Below are positions 1 to 8,661 of a stretch of 64,000 nucleotides of DNA, piece by piece. The notes beneath the pieces were generated by a model. That model was not told the DNA's origin. It searched no databases and saw only the letters and a list, made by a program, of their open reading frames with translations. This DNA comes from Streptomyces abyssomicinicus (GTDB lineage: Bacteria > Actinomycetota > Actinomycetes > Streptomycetales > Streptomycetaceae), in assembly GCF_008974245.1 (NCBI RefSeq), contig NZ_BBZI01000008.1, positions 307,475 to 371,474 on the forward strand, written 5' to 3'. Positions within the stretch are counted from its first letter, which is position 1; the number at the start of each line of letters is the position of its first letter. The position numbers and the translations under genes were made by a program.

Positions 1-96
1 GGTTCGTAGGCGTAACCAGCGTACGCCGCCTGAATTCGCTGTCCGTCCCGAGGCCGGGGTTTCGGACGTGGGGTGGCTCTCACTCACCCCGCCCTC

Positions 97-768
97 CTAC
101 AAGGTTCGGGCGGTGGCCGCGAATTCCCTCTCCAGCCCCCGCAGGAGGGCGGTGTTGCACGCGAAGGCGCGGCGGCACTCCTCCACCACCCGCCGCCTTC
201 CGGGGCCGTCCACGGGGACGGCGTCGAGCCGGGCGCGGTAGTCGCGCTTGAAGGCCGCGGGGTTCGGTATCGCGTCGAAGACGTAGAAGCGGACGCCGTC
301 GCCCTTGGGTGCGAAGCCCCAGTTCTTCTCGGCGGCGCCGCGGATGACCTGGCCGCCGGAGAGGTCGCCGAGGTAGCGGGTGTAGTGGTGGGCGACGTAG
401 CCGGCCGGCCACTCCCGCGCGCACGCGGTGACACGGGCGGCGTACTCCTCGGCGGCGGGCAGCGGCGTCAGGCCCGCCCGCCAGCCGGGGCCGCGCAGCC
501 GGGCCAGGTCGCGCTCCAGGGCCGGCAGGCGCATCAGCTCGGGGCGGACGAACGGCCCGGCGACCGGATCGTCCCGCAGCGCGTGGGCCGGCTCCTCCAG
601 CGCCGTGTACACGAACCAGAGCTGCTCGGTGTAGCGGGCGTAGGCCTCGACGCCGAGACCACCGCCCAGCATCGATGTCAGGAAGCCGCTGTTCTCCGCC
701 TCCGTGTGCTGCGCGCGGGTGGCGGTGCGCAGGAGTTCCGAGAACGGCCGGTCGGTGGTCGTGTCCAT
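97..768 (-). CDS. Biliverdin-producing heme oxygenase
   Basis: A 223-residue protein that cleaves heme with O2 and reductant to biliverdin, CO and ferrous iron in the cytoplasm. The usual bacterial length is about 200-225. The proximal heme ligand is probably His21 in the motif RAQHTEAE, and the distal helix glycine motif YLGDLSGGQ is present. The ATG is preceded by a GGGGAT ribosome site. It lies 58 bp downstream of lipB on the same strand, so the two are likely co-transcribed. The family call is firm; whether it serves iron scavenging or heme turnover cannot be seen. The placement next to lipB is unusual, because I expect lipA beside lipB in Streptomyces and it is not in the visible sequence. 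Confidence 0.93.
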   Translation of the reverse strand: MDTTTDRPFSELLRTATRAQHTEAENSGFLTSMLGGGLGVEAYARYTEQLWFVYTALEEPAHALRDDPVAGPFVRPELMRLPALERDLARLRGPGWRAGLTPLPAAEEYAARVTACAREWPAGYVAHHYTRYLGDLSGGQVIRGAAEKNWGFAPKGDGVRFYVFDAIPNPAAFKRDYRARLDAVPVDGPGRRRVVEECRRAFACNTALLRGLEREFAATARTL

Positions 769-826
769 GATCCCCAGTGTGCGGGATCGGACCGCGGCGT
801 GCAGGACGGCACCGCGGCGTGCGGGG

Positions 827-1627
827 TCAGACCGCGGCGGCCGTCTCCGTCTCGCGGGGGCGCGGCTCGGCGCCCTCCAGCACCTCGCGCAGGTGCTTCT
901 CGATCACCGGGAGCACGTCGGCGATGGTGATGTCGCGGCCCAGCTCCGCGGCGAGCGAGGTGACGCCGGCGTCGCGGATGCCGCAGGGGATGATCCGGTC
1001 GAACCAGGTGGTGTCCGGGTCGATGTTCATCGCGAACCCGTGCATGGTGACGCCCTTGGAGACGCGGACACCGATCTGGGCGAGCTTGCGGTCCTCCCGG
1101 CGCTGGCCGGCGTTGGACGGCGCGTACTCCGGACCGTTGAGCCGCGGGTCGAACTCCTCGTCCGTCATCCGCGGGTCCAGGTCGAGCGAGAGACCACCCA
1201 GGGACGGCCGCTGCTCCACCGGGTCGCCCAGCACCCAGACGCCGCTGCGCCCCTCGATCCGGGTGGTCTCCAGCCCGAACTCCGCGCAGGTGCGGATCAT
1301 GGCCTCCTCCAGGCGCCGGACGTGGGCCACCACGTCGACCGGGCGCGGGAGCTTCTGGATGGGGTAGCCGACGAGCTGGCCCGGGCCGTGCCAGGTGATC
1401 TTGCCGCCGCGGTCGACATCGACGACCGGGGTGCCGTCCAGCGGGCGCTCGCTGTCCGCGGTGCGCCGGCCGGCCGTGTAGACCGGGGGGTGCTCCAGGA
1501 GCAGCACGGTGTCCGGGATCTCGTCGGCGAACCGGGCCGCGTGCACCCGGCGCTGTTCCTCCCACGCCTGGAGGTACTCGACGGCCTCCACGCCGAACCC
1601 CATGCGTACGAACCGCACCTCACCCAC
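827..1627 (-). CDS. lipB: Lipoyl(octanoyl) transferase LipB
   Basis: A 266-residue enzyme that moves octanoate from acyl carrier protein to the lipoyl domains of 2-oxoacid dehydrogenases and GcvH, the first step of lipoate synthesis. Family motifs seen are LLEHPPVYTAGRRT, GGKITWHGPGQLVGYP, the lysine in SKGVTMHGFAMN and the catalytic cysteine in IIPCGIRDAG. I chose the GTG at 1627 because GGAGG sits five bases upstream. An in-frame ATG nearly 60 codons further up (1810) has low-complexity sequence after it and no family similarity. It is divergent from the regulator at 1974. The lipoyl synthase partner (lipA) is not visible and may lie left of the window. Confidence 0.96.
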   Translation of the reverse strand: MGEVRFVRMGFGVEAVEYLQAWEEQRRVHAARFADEIPDTVLLLEHPPVYTAGRRTADSERPLDGTPVVDVDRGGKITWHGPGQLVGYPIQKLPRPVDVVAHVRRLEEAMIRTCAEFGLETTRIEGRSGVWVLGDPVEQRPSLGGLSLDLDPRMTDEEFDPRLNGPEYAPSNAGQRREDRKLAQIGVRVSKGVTMHGFAMNIDPDTTWFDRIIPCGIRDAGVTSLAAELGRDITIADVLPVIEKHLREVLEGAEPRPRETETAAAV

Positions 1628-1973
1628 GGAAACCTCCAGGTGTACTCCGGACGGGGCCGCGGCGGACGGCCCCCGGCCACTGTAAGCGGTCCGGCCGGAC
1701 GGGTCGGCGGGCGTCCTGCCGGACGGGGGCCGCGGGCCGGGCCGCGTCCGGCCACGGGCCGGGAATGCCCGGTATGTGCGCAGTCGGCACGAGGGGCGCC
1801 GAAGCGTCACTTCCGGATAGGAAACTCACCCGTTCGGATGAACGAAAAGTGAAGTGTGCGATGAGCTGCCTACTCTCCGCTACATTCACGCCGTTCACTG
1901 GCCATAACGGCTGCTCATAGGCAATCCGGGCGCCCTCGGGGTTCGCCACGGAAGGCAGGAGACCCCACCGCAG
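1628..1973. other. Divergent intergenic region, lipB / TPR regulator
   Basis: 346 bp without a gene. It must hold promoters for lipB (leftward) and for the regulator (rightward). The half next to the regulator (1800-1910) is AT-richer than its surroundings and contains the small perfect palindrome CGTTC-GGAT-GAACG at 1831-1844, a possible operator. I see no confident -35/-10 pair. Confidence 0.45.
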
Positions 1974-3464
1974 ATGACGGAACGACCCGCGCAGCGCACT
2001 CCCAACCGCCAGCTCGCCGCGCTCATCGCAGAGGCGGGATTCTCCAACGCGGGACTGGCCCGGCGCGTGGACCAGCTGGGACTCGAGCACGGACTCGACC
2101 TGCGGTACGACAAAACGTCCGTCACCCGCTGGCTCCGCGGCCAGCAGCCCCGGGGGACCACGCCGGCCCTCATCGCCGAGGTGTTCACCCGCCGCCTGGG
2201 GCGTCGGCTGACCGCCCAGGACCTCGGTCTGGACGCCTGCGCCCCGGTGTACGCGGGGCTGGAGTTCGCGGCCTCCCCCGAGGAGGCCGTGGACATCGTC
2301 AGCGGCCTGTGGCGCAAGGACTCCGGCAGCCATGCCGAGCTGCGCAAGATCGCCTTCACCCCGGCCGGGCTGGTGGTGCCCAGCCGCGACTGGCTGATCG
2401 GCCGCCCCGACGAGCGGGTGGGACGGGGCGAGCCGCCCACGGGCGGGGTGCGGGTGCCGGCGCAGGGGCGGCCAGGACGCGAGCCCGCGCAGGCGCTCGC
2501 CGCGGTGCCGCGCCAGCGGGGCGGGCGGGGCGCGGAACGGGCGGCCGAGCGGAGCCCCGGCCAGCGGGTCACCGGCGGCGACGTCGCGGCGCTGCGGTCG
2601 GTGGGCGAGCTGTTCCGCTCCCTGGACCACGCCTACGGCGGCGGGCACGCCCGGCAGGCGCTGGTGCGCTACCTGGAGCACGAGGCGGAGCCGATGCTGC
2701 GGGGCGCCTACGGGGAGAAGCTGGGGCGGCGGCTGTTCGGCGCGGTGGCCGACCTGACGCGGCTGGCCGGGTGGACCTCGTACGACATCGGGGCGCACGG
2801 GCTGGCCCAGCGGTACTTCGTGCAGGCGCTGCGGCTCAGCCAGGCGGCGGGCGACCGGCTGTACGGGGCGTACGTGCTGGTCTCGATGAGCCGGCAGGCC
2901 GTGTACCTGGGCCACGGGCGCGAGGCGGTGCAGCTCGCGCGGGTGGCGCAGCAGGGTGTCGGGGGCTCGGCGCCGCAGGCCGTGCAGGCGCTGCTGCACG
3001 CGGTGGAGGCCCGGGCGCACGGCGTGCTGGGCGAGGTGCGGGCCTGCACGGCCGCGCTGGTGCGGGCGGAGCGGGCACTGGAGGCGGCGCGGCCGGGGGA
3101 CGAGGCGCCGCCGTGGGCGCGGTTCTTCGACGAGGCCCAGCTGGCCGACGAGTTCGGCCACTGCCACCGCGACCTCCAGCAGTACCGCGCGGCCGCGCAG
3201 TACGCGGAGCGGTCCCTCCAGCTGCGGTCCCCGGGGTACGCGCGCAGCCGGCTGTTCTGCCGCCTGGTGCTGGCCTCCGCCCGGCTGGGCCTGGGCGAAC
3301 TGGACCAGGCGTGCCAGCTGGGCGCGGAGGCGGCGGGGCAGGCGGCGGAGATGCGCTCGCTGCGGGCCCTGGAGTACGTGCGCGACTTCGAGCGGCGCCT
3401 CGAGCCGTACAAGGACGCGGCGCCGGTGCGCACCTACCGGGACCGGGTGGCCGCGCTGCTCTGA
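1974..3464 (+). CDS. HTH/TPR transcriptional regulator (Streptomyces type)
   Basis: A 496-residue cytoplasmic regulator. Residues about 10-80 resemble an XRE-like DNA-binding region (AALIAEAGFSNAGLARRVDQ, then DKTSVTRWLRGQQP). A basic, low-complexity linker covers about 145-200. Residues about 210-490 are alpha-helical repeats with TPR character, including a run of alanine/glutamine-rich helices. This is the arrangement of the Streptomyces regulators that include NsdA-like negative regulators of development, but I cannot say which subgroup. The ATG at 1974 has an upstream AGGAGA. It is transcribed away from lipB. Ligand and targets are unknown. Confidence 0.85.
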   Translation: MTERPAQRTPNRQLAALIAEAGFSNAGLARRVDQLGLEHGLDLRYDKTSVTRWLRGQQPRGTTPALIAEVFTRRLGRRLTAQDLGLDACAPVYAGLEFAASPEEAVDIVSGLWRKDSGSHAELRKIAFTPAGLVVPSRDWLIGRPDERVGRGEPPTGGVRVPAQGRPGREPAQALAAVPRQRGGRGAERAAERSPGQRVTGGDVAALRSVGELFRSLDHAYGGGHARQALVRYLEHEAEPMLRGAYGEKLGRRLFGAVADLTRLAGWTSYDIGAHGLAQRYFVQALRLSQAAGDRLYGAYVLVSMSRQAVYLGHGREAVQLARVAQQGVGGSAPQAVQALLHAVEARAHGVLGEVRACTAALVRAERALEAARPGDEAPPWARFFDEAQLADEFGHCHRDLQQYRAAAQYAERSLQLRSPGYARSRLFCRLVLASARLGLGELDQACQLGAEAAGQAAEMRSLRALEYVRDFERRLEPYKDAAPVRTYRDRVAALL

Positions 3465-3899
3465 CCACGGCGGCACACGTCACGCCGAGCGCGGCGGCGC
3501 GGACGGTGCGGAGCCGGGCCCCGCCGGACGGCGGACGGCGGGGCCCGGACGGCGGACGGCGGACGGCGCCGAACGCAGCCACGCGGGACGGCGGCGGCGC
3601 GGAACCGGCCCCACCGAACGGCGGACGGCACCGAACCCGGCCGTGCGGGACGGCGGGCGGCGCCGTGCACCGTTGTGCGGCGGGCGGCGCCCGCGCGGTG
3701 GCCCGTGCGTCCGGTCCCGTCGTGGGCGCCGCCCCCGGCGCAGGCCCGGCCGGCCCCCGCGCCTCCGCGCGCCGCGCGCCCGGCGCGCGCCCCGCATCGC
3801 GGCATCGCGCGTGACCTCGCGGCGGACCGTGCCCGCCCGTGCCTTACGCTGCCCCGACCAGATGGTTGGCCTATGAACACAAGAGGGCGGGGGCAACGC
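3465..3899. other. Low-complexity GC-rich intergenic region
   Basis: 435 bp with no convincing gene. Reading frames through it are Ala/Arg/Pro/Gly-rich and match nothing I recognise. It carries short repeats of the type GGACGGCGGACGGC and a perfect hairpin at 3514-3548. The promoter of the thioesterase should lie in the last 100 bp, around 3840-3890, where the sequence is less GC-rich. Confidence 0.5.
3514..3548 (+). terminator. Perfect 13-bp stem hairpin after the TPR regulator
   Basis: CCGGGCCCCGCCG at 3514-3526 is exactly complementary to CGGCGGGGCCCGG at 3536-3548, with a 9-base loop. It starts 50 bp after the stop codon at 3464 and has no T-run, as is usual for Streptomyces terminators. 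Confidence 0.7.
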
Positions 3900-4691
3900 A
3901 TGGCCCGGACGGACAGCACCGCGGCGTTCTTCACGGCGGACGGGGACACGCTGCTCCCCGAGCCGCACGCCAAGAGCTGGTGGTCCCCCGACGCCCTGCA
4001 CGGCCGCCTCCTCGGCGGACTCCTCGCCCGCGCCCTGGAGCGCGAGCACCACGCGGAGGGCCTGCACTTCGCCCGCCTCACCGTCGACCTGTTCCGCACC
4101 TGCCCCTTCGCCCCCGTCCACGTGACCACCGAGCGGATCCGCGACGGCCGCCGCATCCGCGTGGCCGACGCCGTCGTCCACGGCGCGAACGGCGTCGTCG
4201 CCCGCGCGAGCGCCGTGCTGCTGCGCCGCGGTGAGCAGCCCGCGGGCGAGGTCCCGGCGACCGCGGACTGGGACGCCCCGCCGCCCGAGGAGATCGCGCC
4301 CGTGCGGCACGGCATGCCGTGGAACTTCTGGCAGTTCGACGGCGGCAACCGCCCCGTGACGAGCTGGCGCGACGTCGCCGTCCGCCGGGCGTGGCTGCGC
4401 GACGAGGCCGACCTGGTCGCCGGCGAGGCGCTCTCCCCGTTCGTCCGGGTGGCCCTGGCCGCCGACACCTCCAGCCCGATGTCGCACCGGTCGGACGACG
4501 ACCTGGAGTTCATCAACGCCGACTACACGCTGACGCTGGCTCGTCTCCCGCTCAGCGACGCCATAGGGTTCCAGGCCACGGCGCACAGCAGCGAGGACGG
4601 CGTCGCGGTCGGCCACTGCACCCTGTACGACACGGCCGGCCCGATCGGTTACTCCATGACCACCGCTCTCGCCAACAGCCGCCGGAGCTGA
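3900..4691 (+). CDS. Thioesterase-superfamily protein (acyl-CoA thioesterase-like)
   Basis: A 263-residue protein with the layout of a double hot-dog acyl-CoA thioesterase. The first half has the helix GRLLGGLLARALEREH followed by strands (FARLTVDLFRTCPFAP). The second half has FVRVALAADTSSPMS and the strand FINADYTLTLARLP. It would hydrolyse an acyl-CoA in the cytoplasm; the substrate is unknown. I start at the ATG at 3900 because a G-rich Shine-Dalgarno (GGGCGGGGG) precedes it. An ATG at 3872 is in another frame, and the in-frame extension back to 3675 is low-complexity. The next gene starts 31 bp downstream, so an operon is possible. Confidence 0.8.
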   Translation: MARTDSTAAFFTADGDTLLPEPHAKSWWSPDALHGRLLGGLLARALEREHHAEGLHFARLTVDLFRTCPFAPVHVTTERIRDGRRIRVADAVVHGANGVVARASAVLLRRGEQPAGEVPATADWDAPPPEEIAPVRHGMPWNFWQFDGGNRPVTSWRDVAVRRAWLRDEADLVAGEALSPFVRVALAADTSSPMSHRSDDDLEFINADYTLTLARLPLSDAIGFQATAHSSEDGVAVGHCTLYDTAGPIGYSMTTALANSRRS

Positions 4692-4722
4692 CGTCCCACC
4701 CTCGTCGTCCAAGGAGATCCCC

Positions 4723-5892
4723 GTGCCCAACCACGGTGACTGGCAACTCGGCGTCTACCTCGACGGTCTGACCGGCAAGGTGCCCGACCTCCCCATGTCC
4801 TACGCCGAGCTCGAGCGCCGCGCGGAGCGGCTGATGCCTCCGGAGCTGTGGTCGTACGTGGCGGGCGGGGCGGGCGACGAGCGGACCCAGGACGCCAACG
4901 TGTCGGCCTTCGACCGGTGGGGGCTGATGCCCCGCATGCTCGCCGGGGCCGCCGAACGCGACCTGTCCACCGAGCTGTTCGGCCGCCGGCTGCCGACGCC
5001 GCTGATGTTCGCCCCGGTCGGCGTGGTCGGCCTGTGCGACCTGGCGGAGGGCCGGGGCGACCTGGTCACCGCCCGCGCGGCCGCCGCGACCGGCGTGCCG
5101 ATGATCGCCTCCACGCTCTCCCAGGACCCGATGGAGGACGTGGCGCGCGAACTCGGCGACACCCCGGGCTGGTTCCAGCTGTATCCGCCGAACGACCGCG
5201 AGCTGACGGAGAGTCTGGTCCGCCGGGCGGAGGCGGCCGGCTACTCGGCCATCGTCGTCACCCTGGACACCCTCACCCTGGGCTGGCGTCCCCGCGACCT
5301 GTCCATCGCCAGCTTCCCCCAGCTCAAGGGCCAGTGCCTGGCGAACTACTTCAGCGACCCGGTGTTCCGCTCCCGGCTGGCCGCCCCGCCGGAGGAGGAC
5401 CCGGAGGCCGCCACCGGACACTGGGCGATGATCTTCGGCAACCAGCGTCTGACCTGGGACGACCTGGACTGGCTGCGTTCTCTCACCTCCCTCCCGGTGC
5501 TCCTCAAGGGCATCTGCTCCCCCGAGGACACCCGCCGCGCCGTGGACAGCGGCGTCGACGGCGTCTACTGCTCCAACCACGGCGGCCGCCAGGCCAACGG
5601 CGGCCTCCCCGCCCTGGACTGCCTGCCGGAGGTGGTCGACGCGGCCGGCGACGTCCCGGTCGTCTTCGACTCGGGCGTCCGCGGCGGCCCCGACGTGATC
5701 AAGGCCCTGGCCCTCGGCGCCCGCGCGGTGGCGATCGGCCGCCCGTACACCTACGGCCTCGCCGTCGGCGGCCGGGCCGGCGTCGAGCACGTCGTCCGCT
5801 GCCTCCTCGCCGAACTCGACCTCACCCTCGCCATCGACGGCTACGCCTCCACCGCCGCCCTCACCCGCGGCGACCTGCGCCCGGTGCGGTGA
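4723..5892 (+). CDS. FMN-dependent alpha-hydroxy-acid oxidase (lactate 2-monooxygenase-like)
   Basis: A 389-residue TIM-barrel flavoenzyme that oxidises a 2-hydroxy acid. The active-site signature SNHGGRQ at about residues 283-290 supplies the catalytic His and substrate-binding Arg. FDSGVRGGPDVIKAL is the FMN-phosphate loop, and ARAVAIGRPYTYGLA is the C-terminal flavin-binding segment. The extra loop between PRDLSIASFP and GHWAMIFGNQ fits lactate 2-monooxygenase better than the shorter oxidases. A GTG start with AAGGAGA eight bases upstream is clear. The HEAT-repeat gene begins four bases after its stop, so the two are probably translated together. Exact substrate not established. Confidence 0.88.
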   Translation: MPNHGDWQLGVYLDGLTGKVPDLPMSYAELERRAERLMPPELWSYVAGGAGDERTQDANVSAFDRWGLMPRMLAGAAERDLSTELFGRRLPTPLMFAPVGVVGLCDLAEGRGDLVTARAAAATGVPMIASTLSQDPMEDVARELGDTPGWFQLYPPNDRELTESLVRRAEAAGYSAIVVTLDTLTLGWRPRDLSIASFPQLKGQCLANYFSDPVFRSRLAAPPEEDPEAATGHWAMIFGNQRLTWDDLDWLRSLTSLPVLLKGICSPEDTRRAVDSGVDGVYCSNHGGRQANGGLPALDCLPEVVDAAGDVPVVFDSGVRGGPDVIKALALGARAVAIGRPYTYGLAVGGRAGVEHVVRCLLAELDLTLAIDGYASTAALTRGDLRPVR

Positions 5893-5896
5893 GACC

Positions 5897-7327
5897 GTGA
5901 CCTGGGAGGACTACGGCGGCGCCCTGCGGCTCGCGGTGCACGAACCCCTCGAGCGGGTGGTGGGCCCGGACGCCGACCCCGAGGCATGGCTCGCCCTGGA
6001 CGCCGGGGTCCGTGAGGCCTTCCGGGACGCCTCGTGGAACCCCGGCCACGCCCGGTGGCGGGCTCTGCGCGGTATGGAACTGCGGGACGGGCCGTACACC
6101 GCGTCGTCGCTGGCCGTGGCCCTGTGCCACGGGGACGGCAGGATCCGTGAGAGGGCGCTGCGGGAGGCCGAGGCGTTCCCCGAGGCCCTGCCGCTGGTGG
6201 TCGTCCGGTGCTCCGACTGGGTGGGACAGGTCCGGCTGCGGGCCCGCACCCTGCTGGGGCGCATGCTGACCGTCCGGAGGGCCGTGGCGCTCGCGCCGCT
6301 GACGCTGCGCCTGGGCCGCCGGTCCAGGGGCGGGTGCGCGGTCGGCCTCGTGCGCGACACGCTGCGGCCGGCGACGACCGGGGAGCTCGGTCCGCTGCTG
6401 CGGCACCGGAACCCGCGGGTGCGCCGGTTCGCCGTGGAACTGGCCGTGTCCGAGGGCCGGTTCACGCCGGTCGAGCTGGCCCGGGCGGCCGCCGGCGACG
6501 CCGACGTGGTCGTCCAGGACCTGTTCGCGGACGCGGCGCTCGCCGCCCTCCCCGAGGACGAGCCGGCCCGCACCGCCGCCCTGGAGCCGCTGCTGTCCGC
6601 GCGCAACTCCCGTGCCCGGTCCACTGGGGTCACCGCGCTCCGCAGGGCGGGCCGCCCCGACCTCGCCGAGGCCTACCTCTGCGACCGCTCCGCCGTGGTC
6701 CGCGCCTGCGCCCGCTGGGTGCTGCGGGAACACGGCGTCGACCCGCTCCCCCGTTACCGGGTGCTGTGCGCGGACCCCGCGGACCCGGCGCTCCGGCCCG
6801 GCGCCGTGCAGGGCCTCGCCGAGTGCGGCGGACGGGAGGACGCCCGGCTGCTGCGCCCGCTGCTGCGCCACCCGGCGGCCGCCGTCCGGGCCCGGGCGGT
6901 CGCCGGACTGCGCGTGCTGGACTCCGTCGACCGGGCGGAACTGCTGCCGCTGCTGGAGGACCCGGCGGCCGGCGTGGCACGGGAGGCCACGACGGCCCTC
7001 CTGCCGGACGCGGGGAGCCTGGACCCGGCCCCGCTGGTCCGGATGCTCGGCCCCGGCCGCCCCGCGCACCAGCGGCGGGCCGCCTTCCGGCTGCTCACCG
7101 CGCACGGCGGTCCGCCCGGGCTCCGGGCGGCGGTGGAACTGCTGGACGACCCCGACGAGCAGCTCTCGGCACGAGCACCGCAGGCCCTGTGCCTCTGGCG
7201 GCCCGACGGCACGCCCAAGGGTGATCCGGAGGTGACGGCCCTGCTCGAACGCGCCCGGGACCGGATACCCGGCTCCCGGCTGCGCTTCCTCACCTGGGCC
7301 ACCGGCGCCGTCCTCGCCCCGCGCTGA
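5897..7327 (+). CDS. HEAT-repeat protein coupled to the hydroxy-acid oxidase
   Basis: A 476-residue alpha-solenoid protein with no signal peptide or membrane segment. Repeating helical units of about 30 residues are visible, each with the pattern L..R.P.VRR.A...L (LLRHRNPRVRRFAVEL, LLSARNSRARSTGVTAL, LLRHPAAAVRARAVAGL, LLEDPAAGVAREATTAL). The GTG at 5897 lies four bases after the oxidase stop, implying coupled translation and perhaps a shared complex. HEAT proteins are scaffolds; this one could bind the oxidase or another partner. No catalytic motif is seen. A strong terminator follows at 7334. Confidence 0.85.
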   Translation: MTWEDYGGALRLAVHEPLERVVGPDADPEAWLALDAGVREAFRDASWNPGHARWRALRGMELRDGPYTASSLAVALCHGDGRIRERALREAEAFPEALPLVVVRCSDWVGQVRLRARTLLGRMLTVRRAVALAPLTLRLGRRSRGGCAVGLVRDTLRPATTGELGPLLRHRNPRVRRFAVELAVSEGRFTPVELARAAAGDADVVVQDLFADAALAALPEDEPARTAALEPLLSARNSRARSTGVTALRRAGRPDLAEAYLCDRSAVVRACARWVLREHGVDPLPRYRVLCADPADPALRPGAVQGLAECGGREDARLLRPLLRHPAAAVRARAVAGLRVLDSVDRAELLPLLEDPAAGVAREATTALLPDAGSLDPAPLVRMLGPGRPAHQRRAAFRLLTAHGGPPGLRAAVELLDDPDEQLSARAPQALCLWRPDGTPKGDPEVTALLERARDRIPGSRLRFLTWATGAVLAPR

Positions 7328-7333
7328 GACGCC

Positions 7334-7367
7334 TCACGCCCCGGCCGCGACGGCGGCCGGGGCGTGA
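7334..7367. terminator. Bidirectional terminator, 15-bp stem
   Basis: TCACGCCCCGGCCGC (7334-7348) and its exact complement (7353-7367) flank a GACG tetraloop. It sits between the HEAT-repeat gene (+) and the gene ending at 7429 (-), which converge. Confidence 0.88.
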
Positions 7368-7428
7368 CGTGCGTGCGGCGGGCACCGGTGCCTCCGCGTC
7401 GGTGCACCCGCCTCAGTGCGCCCGCACC

Positions 7429-7743
7429 TCAGCGCGTCTGGAGCAGGGCGCGGACCATCCGGCAGGTCGCCGGGGACGGCGGGTGGACGCCGATCAGCTG
7501 CGCGGCCATGTGGACGACCTCGTCCGGGGCCTGGCGCGCGGTGTGGAACCCCAGGTCGAGGAGGGCGATCGCCAGCCGCATCGCCTTCAGGCGGCGGTTG
7601 TGGTCGATGTACCACTCACGCGGTCGGCCCGCGGGCAGCGGACGCTTCTGGACGGGAACGTAGGGACGGTCGAGCGGGACGGGACGCTTGGCGGTGGACT
7701 GGGTGGAACGGGCCTTGGGCCGGGTGGAAGCGGCGGCGGGCAC
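7429..7743 (-). CDS. Small basic conserved protein of unknown function
   Basis: About 104 residues. The N-terminus is a disordered, Lys/Arg/Ser/Pro-rich segment, followed by a helical C-terminal half around REWYIDHNRRLKAMRLAIAL and DEVVHMAAQLIGVHPPSPAT. There is no membrane segment, cysteine motif or recognised domain. I chose the GTG at 7743 because AGGAGG is six bases upstream; the overlapping ATG at 7749 would abut the ribosome site, and an ATG at 7842 is weaker. It is divergent from the ArsC-like gene. I recall a similar small gene next to glnII in S. coelicolor, but its role is unknown. Confidence 0.72.
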   Translation of the reverse strand: MPAAASTRPKARSTQSTAKRPVPLDRPYVPVQKRPLPAGRPREWYIDHNRRLKAMRLAIALLDLGFHTARQAPDEVVHMAAQLIGVHPPSPATCRMVRALLQTR

Positions 7744-7928
7744 AGGCATCCTCCTGTCGCGGTCGGGTCGCCCGACGGGCCGGCGGACATCCCGCCGAAC
7801 TCCCTCGAACATGCATCCCATTCTACCGTCTGGCACTGACAAAGTCCCTGGCCAACAAGGGTGTTGGGGCCTGTGGGGCGGATGCGGGAAACGAGTTCCG
7901 AACCCTGTCGGCGGCGTATCGTGACGCC

Positions 7929-8300
7929 ATGGAGATCTGGATCAACCCGGCCTGTTCGAAGTGCCGCGGCGCGCTCTCTCTGCTCGACGCGGAGGGCGCG
8001 GACTACACCGTGCGCCGCTACCTGGAGGACGTCCCGTCGGAGGACGAGATCCGGGCCGTGCTGGACCGGCTCGGCCTGGAGCCGTGGGAGATCACCCGTA
8101 CCCAGGAGGCCGCCGCCAAGGAGCTGGGGCTGAAGGAGTGGCCCAGGGACGCCGCTTCCCGCGACCGGTGGATCGCCGCGCTGGCCGCCCACCCCGAGCT
8201 GATCCAGCGCCCGATCATCACCGCCGACGACGGCACTGCCGTGGTCGGCCGGTCCGAGGAGGCGGTGCGCGAGGCGCTGGCGCGCGACGGGAAGTCCTGA
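7929..8300 (+). CDS. ArsC/Spx-family thioredoxin-fold protein
   Basis: A 123-residue protein of the ArsC/YffB family. It begins with the redox strand-loop WINPACSKCRGAL, where the first cysteine (Cys10) is the conserved nucleophile and the second gives CxxC. The later QRPIITADDGTAVVGR supplies the cis-Pro and the conserved Arg/Gly. True arsenate reductases need partner enzymes and ars genes, and none is here, so a general glutaredoxin-like reductase or regulator is as likely. The ATG at 7929 is the first codon of the fold. It lies 361 bp upstream of glnII. Confidence 0.85.
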   Translation: MEIWINPACSKCRGALSLLDAEGADYTVRRYLEDVPSEDEIRAVLDRLGLEPWEITRTQEAAAKELGLKEWPRDAASRDRWIAALAAHPELIQRPIITADDGTAVVGRSEEAVREALARDGKS

Positions 8301-8661
8301 CGCCCCCGCCCGGGGCACGTCGAGGCGGCGGTCGGGGCCTCCGAGGGCCCCGGCGTGCGCCCCTGTCCCGCGCGGGCCCTACCCCTCGCCGGGCCGGTCA
8401 AGCCCATCGCATACGAGCCCGCCGCCCTTCAGCGGTGTCCCGGCTGACGGCTCTCCGCATCGTCCCGTGCGGAGTGGCCGGGTGGCCTCACACGCCCGTA
8501 CGGAGGACCCGGAGGGCCGGTAACACGGGGTTCACACGAGGGCAACGGTCGGGAAATCGCCCCTTGACAGTCTGCGGGACATACCGGCGCACCGATGCCG
8601 CAGCGCCTCGCCCCGCGACGACCGTCCCGTACGGTCGAGACCATCCGAAGGATGTGGCCCC
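8301..8661. other. glnII upstream region
   Basis: 361 bp between the ArsC-like gene and glnII. The left part (8301-8500) shows no gene. The right part holds the GlnR box (8520-8557) followed at once by TTGACA at 8564-8569, a perfect -35 hexamer. I cannot pick a -10 with confidence (ACATAC/TACCGG around 8579-8587 is too close). Confidence 0.55.
8520..8557 (+). promoter_or_regulatory. GlnR binding site upstream of glnII
   Basis: Four pentamers recur at exact 11-bp spacing: GTAAC (8520), TTCAC (8531), GCAAC (8542), GAAAT (8553). This is the a-b-a-b layout described for Streptomyces GlnR (gTnAc-n6-GaAAc repeated). It ends six bases before a TTGACA -35 element, consistent with nitrogen-dependent activation of glnII by GlnR. 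Confidence 0.82.
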
